Source: Lophium mytilinum (taxonomy: Eukaryota; Ascomycota; Dothideomycetes; Mytilinidiales; Mytilinidiaceae). From it: DNA of 64,000 nucleotides. The translations under genes and the position numbers were made by a program. The stretch spans positions 1,630,579-1,694,578 of the forward strand of contig MU004193.1 in NCBI GenBank assembly GCA_010093605.1. Reading direction: 5' to 3'. Shown piece after piece: positions 35,165 through 43,870 of this stretch. Under the pieces are notes generated by a model that was given only the letters and a program-made list of their open reading frames with translations, made no database searches and had not been told where the DNA came from. How positions within the stretch are numbered: position 1 is the first letter of the stretch; the number at the start of each line of letters is the position of its first letter.

Positions 35165-35473
35165 ATGACAGACACCCCTTTAGTCCGTCTGTTCATAGGG
35201 AATCTTCCCCGCGACGTCACTAGGAATGATGTTGAACGTCTCTTCCAGCAAATCGGCGAACTTTTTGAAATCAGGCTCATGAACGGGTTCGGTTTCGTGG
35301 AGTACAACAACGCTGTGGACGCACGAGACGCTGTCGCTGCGCTTCATGGCTCAGACTTCATGGGTCAGCGTTTGGTCGTCAATTTCACCAGTGGTAGCTC
35401 TATGCCTGGACGACTCGCCCAAATTCGGCCGCGAAATCATCATAAAAAGGAGAAAGTTGCGTCCAGGGAGTGA
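35165..35473 (+). CDS. Single-RRM protein, SR-protein-like
   Basis: Single-exon frame of 102 residues. One RNA-recognition motif fills most of it: RNP2 LFIGNLP (about 8-14), RNP1-like NGFGFVEY (about 39-46), then ARDAVAALHGSDFMGQRLVVNF. This is closest in look to the first RRM of the splicing factors of the Srp2/Npl3 type, but the second RRM and the Arg-Ser tail are missing, leaving a short basic end (RNHHKKEK). Its upstream DNA and RRM are related to the RRM-protease gene at 40067. It may be a stand-alone RNA-binding protein or the truncated product of a duplication; intact frame and RNP residues favour a functional protein. Confidence 0.7.
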   Translation: MTDTPLVRLFIGNLPRDVTRNDVERLFQQIGELFEIRLMNGFGFVEYNNAVDARDAVAALHGSDFMGQRLVVNFTSGSSMPGRLAQIRPRNHHKKEKVASRE

Positions 35474-35479
35474 TTAGTG

Positions 35480-35870
35480 CACGATTTGAAGAAGACGACG
35501 TTTTTCTGGTTTGGAGATGGCGAGGATGAGATTGATAGGCGTGAGGCTATTGAGGGGGAGTGGACTACGTTAGTGCTACGGTCTTCCGTACGATGATGGA
35601 TTGCAACTTGATTGCTGTTGAGGTTTAAGCTGTGGATGCTTCGGGTAGGGGAGTGATCGATAAATTGACGTGGATGCTGAGGGCTATGGGTTGCTAACGA
35701 CGAGGGAGATAGTGGTGGAGGATATGAAGTCGATGACAAGGAAGGCGGCTCGTATGCGCGGTGTGCAATGGAGTTACTGTAAACGATGTTGTGCTGCAAG
35801 GAGTAGGAGGTTTGGGGGGGGGAAGTTTGAACATATGGTAGAGACTGATTGTCATTTATTATGAGGATAA
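35480..35870 (+). pseudogene. Decayed copy of the secreted metalloprotease 3' half
   Basis: The DNA follows the second exon of the intact gene at 33945-34514 over its last 300 or so bases. Examples are AGGGGAGTG, ACGACGAGG, CGGCTCGTATGCGCGGTGTGC against CGGACTCGTATACGTGGTGTGC, and ACGATGTTGTGCT. The 3' flank is also similar. The reading frame is not kept, and the HExxH codons are not preserved, so no protease can be made. It starts directly after the stop codon of the RRM gene, so an RRM unit and a protease unit were brought side by side by a rearrangement. Confidence 0.75.
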
Positions 35871-36325
35871 TTAGTGCAAAGTATCACTCTTCCCACGCTC
35901 TATACTGTCTTCTAGTTTATCATATTAAAATATAGGAATTATGATCAGTATCACGTGATGTAAAAGTGGGCAAGCCACTGGCTTTTCACTGAACAATATC
36001 CCTCCCTTGCTCCACGAACCTTCATCAAAATTCAATCTCTTGATCTTCGTTTTTCAACCGCCATCTTACAAGAGGGATGCGTCTATGGCTTACGCCAACT
36101 CATGTCATCAGAAGACAAACCGCTTCCTATAGATGCCGAGGCCGCTACTTACACCCTGTCCTGCTCGATAGTGCTCATATTGGTTGGGCATCAAGTCCTT
36201 ACTGAATCCGAGCTTTCCGGTAGCCCGTTTCCCGTCTTTCTGAAGGCTGTCACTCTTCCGTTGGACCGTCTTCATGTGATGAAAATCTTGAAGGCTGCCG
36301 AATTCTCACTCCTTCCGTCACGGCT
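35871..36325. other. Intergenic, convergent to DUF6594 gene
   Basis: About 450 bp. It includes the 3' flank of the metalloprotease remnant. A plus-strand frame from 36102 (97 residues) runs into the 3' end of the DUF6594 gene; it has no recognised domain, so I do not call it. Confidence 0.4.
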
Positions 36326-37377
36326 TCAGGGGGGCTCGTTCGTGTCAGAGCTTCCGAGGTTTCCACTCACGAAAACGACAAGCACTGCGGCGTAACTTGA
36401 GAGTAGCGTTAGCATTCGTAGGAGATGGCGAAGGCCGGGACACCTACGCAGCAGTGGCCGCAAACACCTCTGCCCTCCTCGCATTTGTGAGCAGAATTAC
36501 GCTGAGGGCGAACAGCGCTGTGAACGCTCCTATCATCCCCAATCGAGCTTTCGATGATCGCACGGCGTAGAGCCCTGCGATGGCTCCTACGAGCAGCACC
36601 GAGGCTATGAACGTGCTGATGATAGCTACAGCCCAGATAACGTGCCGCTCTTGGTAATGACCTGTTCGGTCTGCGCTGTGTTGGCGACTCTGAAGCCGAT
36701 GAGACAGGGCTCAATACTGAGGAAGACAACTTACAGTAACGGGCCAATGATCTTGTAGGAATCGGGAGAGAAAATCGTCGTCCGCAGGTGTCTTGAGAGC
36801 GACTAAATCCTGCTCATTATCAAGAACGTACTTTGCACGGCCTCCGAGGACAGGATCGGGCTTTGGACTCCCGTCCTTTGGTTTGCCGCCATCGAACCAG
36901 ATGCGGAATGCTTCGATGACTCGATTGCTCGGACGTTCGAGTTTGGAGACTTGGCTTTGAAGCAATAGAGCCTTGTCTTCGCAAATTAGCCCGATGCAAC
37001 TGATCAGAGGAGGAAGAGAACTCACGATACTCTTTCACTTTCTCTCTAATCTGTATAACGATGTCCATCATTTCGCGCTCTTCATCCCTAGATTTTGCGT
37101 TCTTAGAGAAGGCTTCCCACCGCCTCGCGGAGTCTTTGAAGTCGAGATCTCCCGTACTTGCGACATGGGCATCGAGTTGTGCTAAACGCTGTTCTAACGC
37201 TAAGAGCTCGCTTTGAAGGTAAAGCAGGTTTCGTGCGCTAAGCTGATCGAAACGCCGGTAAATGAATGTTTCGTTGTCCGGGTCGCGAGCTATCCAGGCG
37301 GCTACCGCTCGATAGCCATCACGGTTGGTGCTTAAGAGGCGTCCGAGTTCTATGTCTGCGGACGGTGAGAGTTGCAT
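36326..37377 (-). CDS. DUF6594 fungal membrane protein
   Basis: Four exons: 37377-37026, 36976-36735, 36689-36448 and 36395-36326 (introns 49, 45 and 52 bp), 301 residues. The N-terminal helical domain has the family signature: GYRAVAAWIARDPD, FRRFD-like YRRFDQLSARNLLYLQSEL, a following coiled helix, IREKVKEYHKALLLQ and DEQDLVAL-like NEQDLVALKTPADDDFLSRF. The C-terminal third has about three transmembrane helices (HVIWAVAIISTFIASVLLVGA, LGMIGAFTALFAVSVILL, AYAAVLVVFVSG) with the conserved LLTNARRAEVFAATAAY between them. Start chosen at the first ATG of the frame. The exact acceptor of intron 2 is the least certain. Function of the family is unknown; in some fungi it is very expanded. Confidence 0.85.
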
Positions 37378-37684
37378 TTTCCCTTCATCCTTCCCAAAGT
37401 TCAACAACTCGTTTCATGTTCCGACGAGGCTTCAGGTGGTCTACGAGGTGTTTCCCATCAGCTCAAGGGCTGAGCTGCCCTTAGCGTGCATGCAGGCGGC
37501 AGGCGATGTGGCTGTGCATGACGCAAGGTGTCGTGGCACAGTGCAGGTGGGTGCGTGGGTGTCTGTCCACCCCAGCCTTCTTCCATCCTCCTATCCCCAT
37601 TATCGTGGAATGGTTCCGGAGCTTCAACATCTATTACAACGACTGATGAAATCGACTTGGACTGAGTGCTCAGCTTAGGCGTCC
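37378..37684. promoter_or_regulatory. Divergent promoter region
   Basis: The 307 bp between the DUF6594 gene and the C2H2 gene are the only space for both promoters, so the two may be co-regulated. No specific site is recognised. Confidence 0.4.
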
Positions 37685-38206
37685 ATGGCGCAAGAGGTGC
37701 CTTTGCTCACTAACGGCCGCGGGCTGCTAAAGCGCGAAGAGCCTCCTCGGAACGCAAAGGATGACTTTGTCTGCTCACATGCAGAGTGTGCAACCCTGGT
37801 CTTCAAACGCAAATGTGAATGGAGGTTCGTAAATCCCATTATTCTCGATTGAGTTCAACGGCATTAATTCAATGTCAATAGTAAGCACATGGATAAGCAT
37901 GATAGACCTTACAAGTGCAAAGGTTCTGGCTGCGCAACACTTCAAGGTTTCACCTACAGCGGAGGGCTGCTAAGGCACGCGAGAGAGGTCCATAAGTTGC
38001 ATAGTGGAACCAAAATGACTCTATTCTGCCATCACGCCGATTGTAAGCGCTCTTCGGGCAAGGGCTTCACACGAAAGGAAAATCTCGAAGACCACAATCC
38101 GCCGCGTTCATCCCGGTACCCTCTTAGAGATGGGAAATCATATTTTCGAGCCGATAACCACTCCGAATGGCCATTTTGGTGGTTGGAAGTTAGCCCAGGT
38201 TCTTGA
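37685..38206 (+). CDS. C2H2 zinc-finger module preceding a protease frame
   Basis: Exons 37685-37824 and 37882 onward (57-bp intron, phase agrees). The translated part contains three fungal-type C2H2 fingers: CSHAEC...FKRKCEWSKHMDKH, CKGSGC...FTYSGGLLRHAREVH and CHHADC...FTRKENLEDH. These are of the spaced type found in many ascomycete proteins of unknown role. The frame would stop at 38206, but from 38130 a second open frame in another phase carries a two-lobed aspartic protease. I cannot find a single canonical intron that keeps the third finger and also enters the protease frame, so whether this is one transcript or two is open. A DNA-binding role is likely for the fingers. Confidence 0.7.
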
Positions 38207-39381
38207 TCGACCGTATCTGTCTCGGATATTAAGAGGTCACTTGCCCCCCGAACACCCAACCCTCAACCACTCTCGTAATCTCAAACGTCACTACGAGATA
38301 CACGGCACATTAGCAAACACCTCAGTGGCAGCTCTTCCAGATACTGGATCCGGACACAATATTTTGTCGCTTGCGTTTGCGAACGAGCATAAGCTGAACG
38401 TGGATCAGTCAGCAAAGGTCAACTTCTTACTACCCTCTGGCCAAATGACTCGCTCCGTAGGATCTGTGAAAGTTACATGGAGCTTCCTCGGCGAGTCCAA
38501 GCCACTCGACATTATTTTCGATGTGCTGCCTCGATGCACCCATCCAGTGATCCTCGGTAAGGAGTTCTTGAAGCTCACTCGGACTCTAACCCATTTGGCC
38601 CAGCGCATCAAGTCAAAGCTTCTCCCAGTTTCCGCTCAGCAGGGTGTACGTCTGCTAGGCCGGCAAAATGAAAGAGTGTTAGGCCTTCTTGAGGGACGAC
38701 CTGTCACTGCCGTGCCGGACACCGGGTCCGACGTGATGCTCATCTCGAAAGCTTACGCCATACAACACAACTATCAGATTCTCAAGGATCAGCACCTGCG
38801 ATCGGAACTTGAATTTGCTGACGGTTCTCGCGCTATCACTAGCGGGATTATTCCAGATCTAAGGTGGCGTTTTGGAAGTTCCGACCAAGATTTTTGGTGC
38901 GATTTCCACGTGCTAGACGACCTCGTTGAAAGCATCGTATTGAGCAACGACTTTTTGTTCGGTACAGACGCCTTTTCAGTGTATGCGCCATCTTTCTATG
39001 ACGAAGACGTCCTCACCCCCGAGCTTGTTTATGAGCTCAGCCTGGTGAAGCAGATTAGCTGGCTCGGGGAAAGCTTTCGGAGGGTCTTTAGGAGAACAGC
39101 CGTCACGGGTACGCACTCTCCTAGATCAGATTTCACTAGGCTGAGTACCTGGCTAACTAATTTCTCTACATCTGGACCCAGACGGTGATCTACTAAGGGA
39201 AGTTCGACAAGAGCTCCAACGTAGAGATGATGCGGAAGAGGCCATTTTCACCTTGCCTCCACACCAACAGCTTACTGCCAGAAGCATAGAAAATGGTCGC
39301 AGAGATACGTGGCAGAGGTCTCGACATCCCTCGGGGCACCCTCAAACGTTGAACACCCGCGCTTCTAACACTTCAACCTGA
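38130..39381 (+). CDS. Two-lobed retropepsin-like aspartic protease
   Basis: Open frame from 38130, with a 73-bp intron (39109-39181; GTACGC donor, GGCTAAC branch site, CCCAG acceptor) before a last exon to 39381. It has two tandem domains, each with an active-site triad: PDTGSGHNILSLAFA (Asp codon at 38340) and PDTGSDVMLISKAYA (Asp codon at 38718), exactly 126 residues apart. Each is followed by a hydrophobic beta pattern and a glycine-containing motif such as VILGKEFL and IVLSNDFLFG, as in retropepsins. A retropepsin normally works as a dimer; two copies in one chain could form an internal dimer. It overlaps the C2H2 frame. It is a paralogue of 40067-41770 and has a normal intron, so it behaves like a host gene. 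Confidence 0.75.
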
Positions 39382-40066
39382 ACTCCGGCTCTAAGGTTTA
39401 CCAGGGGTTGCCCAAGCCTGTGATCTCCCTTTCACTATGTTGTCTTTTGGGCATACTCGGAGTTGAGGTCCTTTGGCGTTGATCGGGTTTTCAATGTTGG
39501 AAATGTTCCTGGCCCAGTAATACTGATACATATATCACGCACCTCTTGCTAACAACCATTTTCAAACTGTAACACAACGCAGTCCGGCTATTTCTCCGAT
39601 TTAGGATCTTATCAGGACTACTGCTTTAGTGGTGGAAAGAAATATAAAATATCAATTCGGGAAATCATAAGCATCCAAGCCGCGTCTTTTAATTGGATAA
39701 GCCTGACAGCGCATGCCTAGAAGTACTTTGTTTCTATGTTTTACAGCTACTTGCTTAGCAAAATAGCCTTAGCGAATAGCCTTGGAGCTTGGCAAATGAG
39801 TTGGCTGCCTGCCACCACCTGCATGCAGTTGCACAGCCCCAGCCTTGTCGCTAGAAATCTTCAAAACCAAGGCATCTCCCACTTTTGAGCGAGTGCGAGG
39901 GTTTCTAGCTTTTTCCTCTCTTATTAGTCGATATTATCTTCTTGCAATTCTCGAGTAGCCAGAAACGCAAATTGGCCTGCAAATGCCGATCTTTTCATCG
40001 ACACGCCTACCTTGTCGCAGTCTCCTTTAGCGATTGCTACCCCGAAATCACCCACCGTTCTTCGAG
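39382..40066. other. Intergenic, upstream of RRM-protease gene
   Basis: About 690 bp. From about 39720 it resembles the DNA upstream of the single-RRM gene (see 34515-35164). No gene is seen. Confidence 0.6.
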
Positions 40067-41770
40067 ATGCATTGGACCCCATATTCCTTTCTCTACATAG
40101 AGAATCTTCCTCGCAATGTCACAGGCGGTCAAGTTATACACCACTTTCGAGGAATCTCCTACATCATTTATGTTAGGCTCCGGGATGGATTCGGAGTTAT
40201 CGACTGTGAGGGCACTCCGGACGTACGAGACATTATGACTGCCCTCCACTCTTCCACGACTCTAGACTCAACAGATGCTGTGCTTGAACTCCGCTATAAC
40301 GAGCTCATTGGTGAATATCTGGCCGTCAATTTCGCCCACGGCAATAATTCCAAGCAGATTGAACCTGAACAAAGGCCTGGACCGCTTGTCCGAAGCGATG
40401 ACCCCCTATTGCAAAGGTGGGCCAAGCCTTTGTGGGACAAGACAGGTTCGATACAAGGGAATATAAGACGATATCGGGAGTGGCAAGACAGTTGTTTTAA
40501 CCCTCAATTTTCTAGAAACTCATACTCGTACCTGGGCTCGACATGGGAGACTGATATTGCCAAATTGAGCCGCCGACAACCTTTGCAAGGACACTACCGC
40601 ATCGAAGGTACACTGAATAACAACCCAGTATCAGCCTTTCCGGACACTGGAGCAGCGAAAAACGTTATATCGCTCAACTACTGTGAGCGACTCGGAATTT
40701 CTGTTGAGAAGAGTTCCAGGCTATCTTTCCAGTTACCTCATGGTAGAATCGTCCATTCCACAGGCAAGACGCGACTCCGATGGAGATTTGCCGACGAGTC
40801 GAAGTACATTACCGCAGATTTCCACGTGGTTCCGAGTTGTACCCACAACGTCATTCTAGGCAACTCATTCTTGACATTAACGAAGTCCTTAACAAAATTC
40901 TTCCATCGAATCAAAACAAGCTGGTTGCCAACTCCCCAGCGCTTAGGGGTACAACTCTTGGGATTCCAAAGACAGCGAGTATTCGGATACCTGAATGGTA
41001 ATCACGTTGATGCAATCCCAGACACCGGCTCTGACGTTCTCCTTATTTCCAGAGCATTTGCAAAAAAGCACGGCTACCAGGTCCAAAAGTCCCTGCGCTC
41101 TGAACTCGAATTCGGAGATGGCTCTCGCACTTTCACTGACGGCATGGTGACTGACCTAGAGTGGAATTATGGCGATCCAGGAACCTCTTACACGCGTGAC
41201 TTCCATGTTCTAGAGAACCTACCCGCGGATCTCATCCTGAGCAACGATTTCCTATTTGGTACCGACGCCTTCCGGAAGAACAAAGACTGCTTCTACGATA
41301 TTGATGGCCCAGGAGCAACACAAAACCACGAGTTTAGCTTGATAAAAAACATTGGCTGGTTGAGCGATCGAATATCGAGTTTATTGAGCCGGACCTCTTC
41401 AAAAGGTACGCGACAACTCCATCGACTTCTAATCTCAATGCTAACATACACAGTATCTCAAGGTAGCATCACAATTCGATCTGAAGACGACGAAATCCGA
41501 AGAGAGCTCCAGCGTCGCGACGAGGCCGACGAAGCTATCGCGGCGCTACCGGGGGAACAGCAACGACTCGCTCAGGACGCAGAGACTCTGAGACGGACCA
41601 CGTGGACTCCCGAAACATTGGCTCCTTCGAATCCATCGATACCGTCACCAAATACCTCGAAGAGACAGAACGAGTGGTCCATTCGGATATTCCGCGGAGC
41701 TAAGGGGCGGCATAAATTCTTACAACCTAGAGACACTCGACAATCGCCTTCACGTACGCCCGTATCGTGA
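40067..41770 (+). CDS. RRM fused to two-lobed retropepsin-like protease
   Basis: I start at the ATG at 40067; unspliced length 567 residues. Residues about 5-90 form an RRM of the same kind as the 35165 gene (YIENLPRNVT, LRDGFGVIDCE), with an insert of about 15 residues before the last strand (EYLAVNFAHG). Then come two retropepsin-like lobes: PDTGAAKNVISL (Asp193) and PDTGSDVLLISRA (Asp319), 126 residues apart, each with a later hydrophobic-G or N motif (NVILGNSFL, LILSNDFLFG). A candidate intron of 48 bp (41406-41453, GTACGC...GCTAAC...ACACAG) lies at the same position as in the 38130 gene. Because it is in frame and stop-free, both forms would be translatable (567 or 551 residues). The tail contains EIRRELQRRDEADEAI, shared with the paralogue. 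Role unknown: an RNA-guided or RNA-tethered protease is conceivable but is a guess. Confidence 0.8.
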   Translation: MHWTPYSFLYIENLPRNVTGGQVIHHFRGISYIIYVRLRDGFGVIDCEGTPDVRDIMTALHSSTTLDSTDAVLELRYNELIGEYLAVNFAHGNNSKQIEPEQRPGPLVRSDDPLLQRWAKPLWDKTGSIQGNIRRYREWQDSCFNPQFSRNSYSYLGSTWETDIAKLSRRQPLQGHYRIEGTLNNNPVSAFPDTGAAKNVISLNYCERLGISVEKSSRLSFQLPHGRIVHSTGKTRLRWRFADESKYITADFHVVPSCTHNVILGNSFLTLTKSLTKFFHRIKTSWLPTPQRLGVQLLGFQRQRVFGYLNGNHVDAIPDTGSDVLLISRAFAKKHGYQVQKSLRSELEFGDGSRTFTDGMVTDLEWNYGDPGTSYTRDFHVLENLPADLILSNDFLFGTDAFRKNKDCFYDIDGPGATQNHEFSLIKNIGWLSDRISSLLSRTSSKGTRQLHRLLISMLTYTVSQGSITIRSEDDEIRRELQRRDEADEAIAALPGEQQRLAQDAETLRRTTWTPETLAPSNPSIPSPNTSKRQNEWSIRIFRGAKGRHKFLQPRDTRQSPSRTPVS

Positions 41771-43511
41771 AGCAGCATGCCGGGCTAGGTGTCTCATACT
41801 GAACCAAGGCACTCTTTCAGTTGAATGGGCTCGAATCACAGGGTGCTATCTGCCAGCCGGCATATAGTGCCCTGAGACATACCCTACCTCTAGATGATAA
41901 GATGAAGCTTCCTTCCCCTTGAATAATATAAAGATATAGGCGAGTTTGATAGTGGATTGATGGACTGGGACACCTCGAACTTGACTATGTTACGTGCGGC
42001 TAGGAACAGTATATCGCTGTGATTGAGCGGAAGTGGCATATAAGAAAGCTAGCCCCCGCCTGTTTAGATTTTCTTGGCTGAACGTGGTTGGCACGCAAAA
42101 CTGGTGTGTGGAAACGTCGGAGCTGCTAAAGTATGATTGGATAAAAGGTGTCGTGTTACGGCCCCTACGTAATTAACGAGATTGACGAGAGTTTTACAGT
42201 CTTGCGCGTGATCCTCCCTGATTCCGTGCTCCTCCCTATCCGCATCCTTTCTAGCCTATATTACGAGCTCCCGGCTGCACAGGCGAGCATCAATCACTAC
42301 CTTCCCCTCTCCCAAACGCTCTAGTCTACTCTTGAGACGACACCCGTGTTCCGCACCCACGGCTCCTTGAGCCGCTCCACCCTCCGCTGTCTCACCTTCT
42401 CCCAACCACGGAGCCTCAGTGACTTCTATCTCCGCACGTTCCGAAGCACAGCCCAAAATATTCGAATCCATACATCCTTGGGAGATAGAGGAGCTTCTTG
42501 CCTCGCGCTCGGATGGATCGCATGCGCCGGATTTTCCAGCAGCACCCTTCCCCTGGCTCATAGAGAATCGGGATGGGAGGTTTGGCAGCACGGCGACTGA
42601 CTATCGGATGCAGGGGTTTGCTATTTACAATGCGTCTTTAAGGGTTTGGGGCAAATCCAGATGTCTTCGAAAATGGTGGGAAGAAACTCGGCGTTGCTGC
42701 GTTTGCGGGAGGGGATCGGGGTTGGGGATGCGCTGATGGCGAAGGAGCCGGACCAGGTCTTGGCGCGGGCAGCCTTAGGTACTGGCGACGTAGGCCTTGT
42801 GGGCTGTGTAGAAATCGATGTCAGTGCCGGGGTTGGGCTGTAAACCCGGCGTGTTTGTATGATCGGAGGCAGAGAGTTGCTGATCATAATGATGTCAGAT
42901 GTCTAGTGAGGATCGAAGACGTGTCGCAATGCTCTCCAAATCAGCTCGTGAGGCCCGATTGACTGTCAATATGGTGCATTCGGGTCGAACTGCTGTACCG
43001 CTATTTTGGGATGAGAGAGCGGTCCTTTTTCGAAGACTGCATGCTGTGGCCTCTATGTGCGAAGCGCGAGGAGGGGGCTTAGACCATCGCGAAAGCAGGC
43101 CCTCTTATGTTGCATCCGTAGAAAGCGTGCTTGGGTTTGTGTACATTAGGGTATTATGGTAGGTCGCAATTGGGTTTCATATCGAGTGGCAGAAAATGCC
43201 TGCGTGTTCAGAACTTGTACACTGCAAGCTCAGACGCCTTGCAATTGCTCAAAAAGACGGTGTTGTGCTGTCTCATATCAAGTAAGGCTTTGTGCTTGGT
43301 ATAAGGAGGGATGAGTTCCCCGCCCAATGCACTCTTTGCGCAAGTAGAAGCTTGGGGCAACTGAAATAAGTGAATGGTGAATGCAGGTTACTAGTAACAT
43401 CAAAAACTATGTGAGTGAGATGTGTAAGTGAAATGTCGGCAATCAGTCCATGAATGATTAGCAGACTCTAAGAGCGAGACGGAGATGACGCGTGAATGAC
43501 TGAAGTCAAAG

Positions 43512-43870
43512 TGTTATCAACCCGACGACTCCTTATGGAGCACAAGAGGGACAGGAGGGTAGGACGAGGCTACAAGGATCGAGGAACCTTATTTGAAAGC
43601 ATTCTAAGGACAGGAGGGAAGACGTTTTCTTGGAGGATCCTATGAACTAGGCCAACAGCTTATTCCCGCAAGACGGAGTATAGAGCAAGGAATACAATAT
43701 ATGGTACGTAACCTTGTGAAGGTGAAAAGGGACACAAAGTCTGAAAGGTTGGATTAGGGTTGAGCGCACGTGCCTTCGGTGCACGTGAATTGGATAAGGT
43801 TTCCTGTTTCGGTCCTATTCGTTATTCGTCAGTCCTATAAATAGGCCAAGAAATTAGAAGATTTGTAACA
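43512..43870. mobile_element. Candidate solo LTR of an LTR retrotransposon
   Basis: A 359-bp unit that begins TGTTATCAAC and ends TTTGTAACA, so the ends are the inverted repeat TGTTA/TAACA with the canonical TG...CA. It contains a TATA box (CCTATAAATAGG, near 43836-43847) about 25-35 bp before the right end, as an LTR promoter would. No internal coding region follows, so it would be a solo or orphan LTR. The flanking five bases (CAAAG and TGCTT) do not match, so there is no target-site duplication to confirm it. Family not assigned; age unknown. Confidence 0.4.
43767..43795. other. Imperfect hairpin with two CACGTG boxes
   Basis: The sequence GCACGTGCC-TTC-GGTGCACGTG can fold on itself with a small bulge, and each arm contains CACGTG, a site bound by bHLH factors. 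It lies within the candidate LTR, upstream of its TATA box, and could belong to that element's promoter. Confidence 0.35.

Noticed and set aside
36102-36395. 97-residue plus-strand frame
   Set aside because: Runs into the 3' end of the DUF6594 gene and shows no domain; weak resemblance to other fungal proteins could not be supported.
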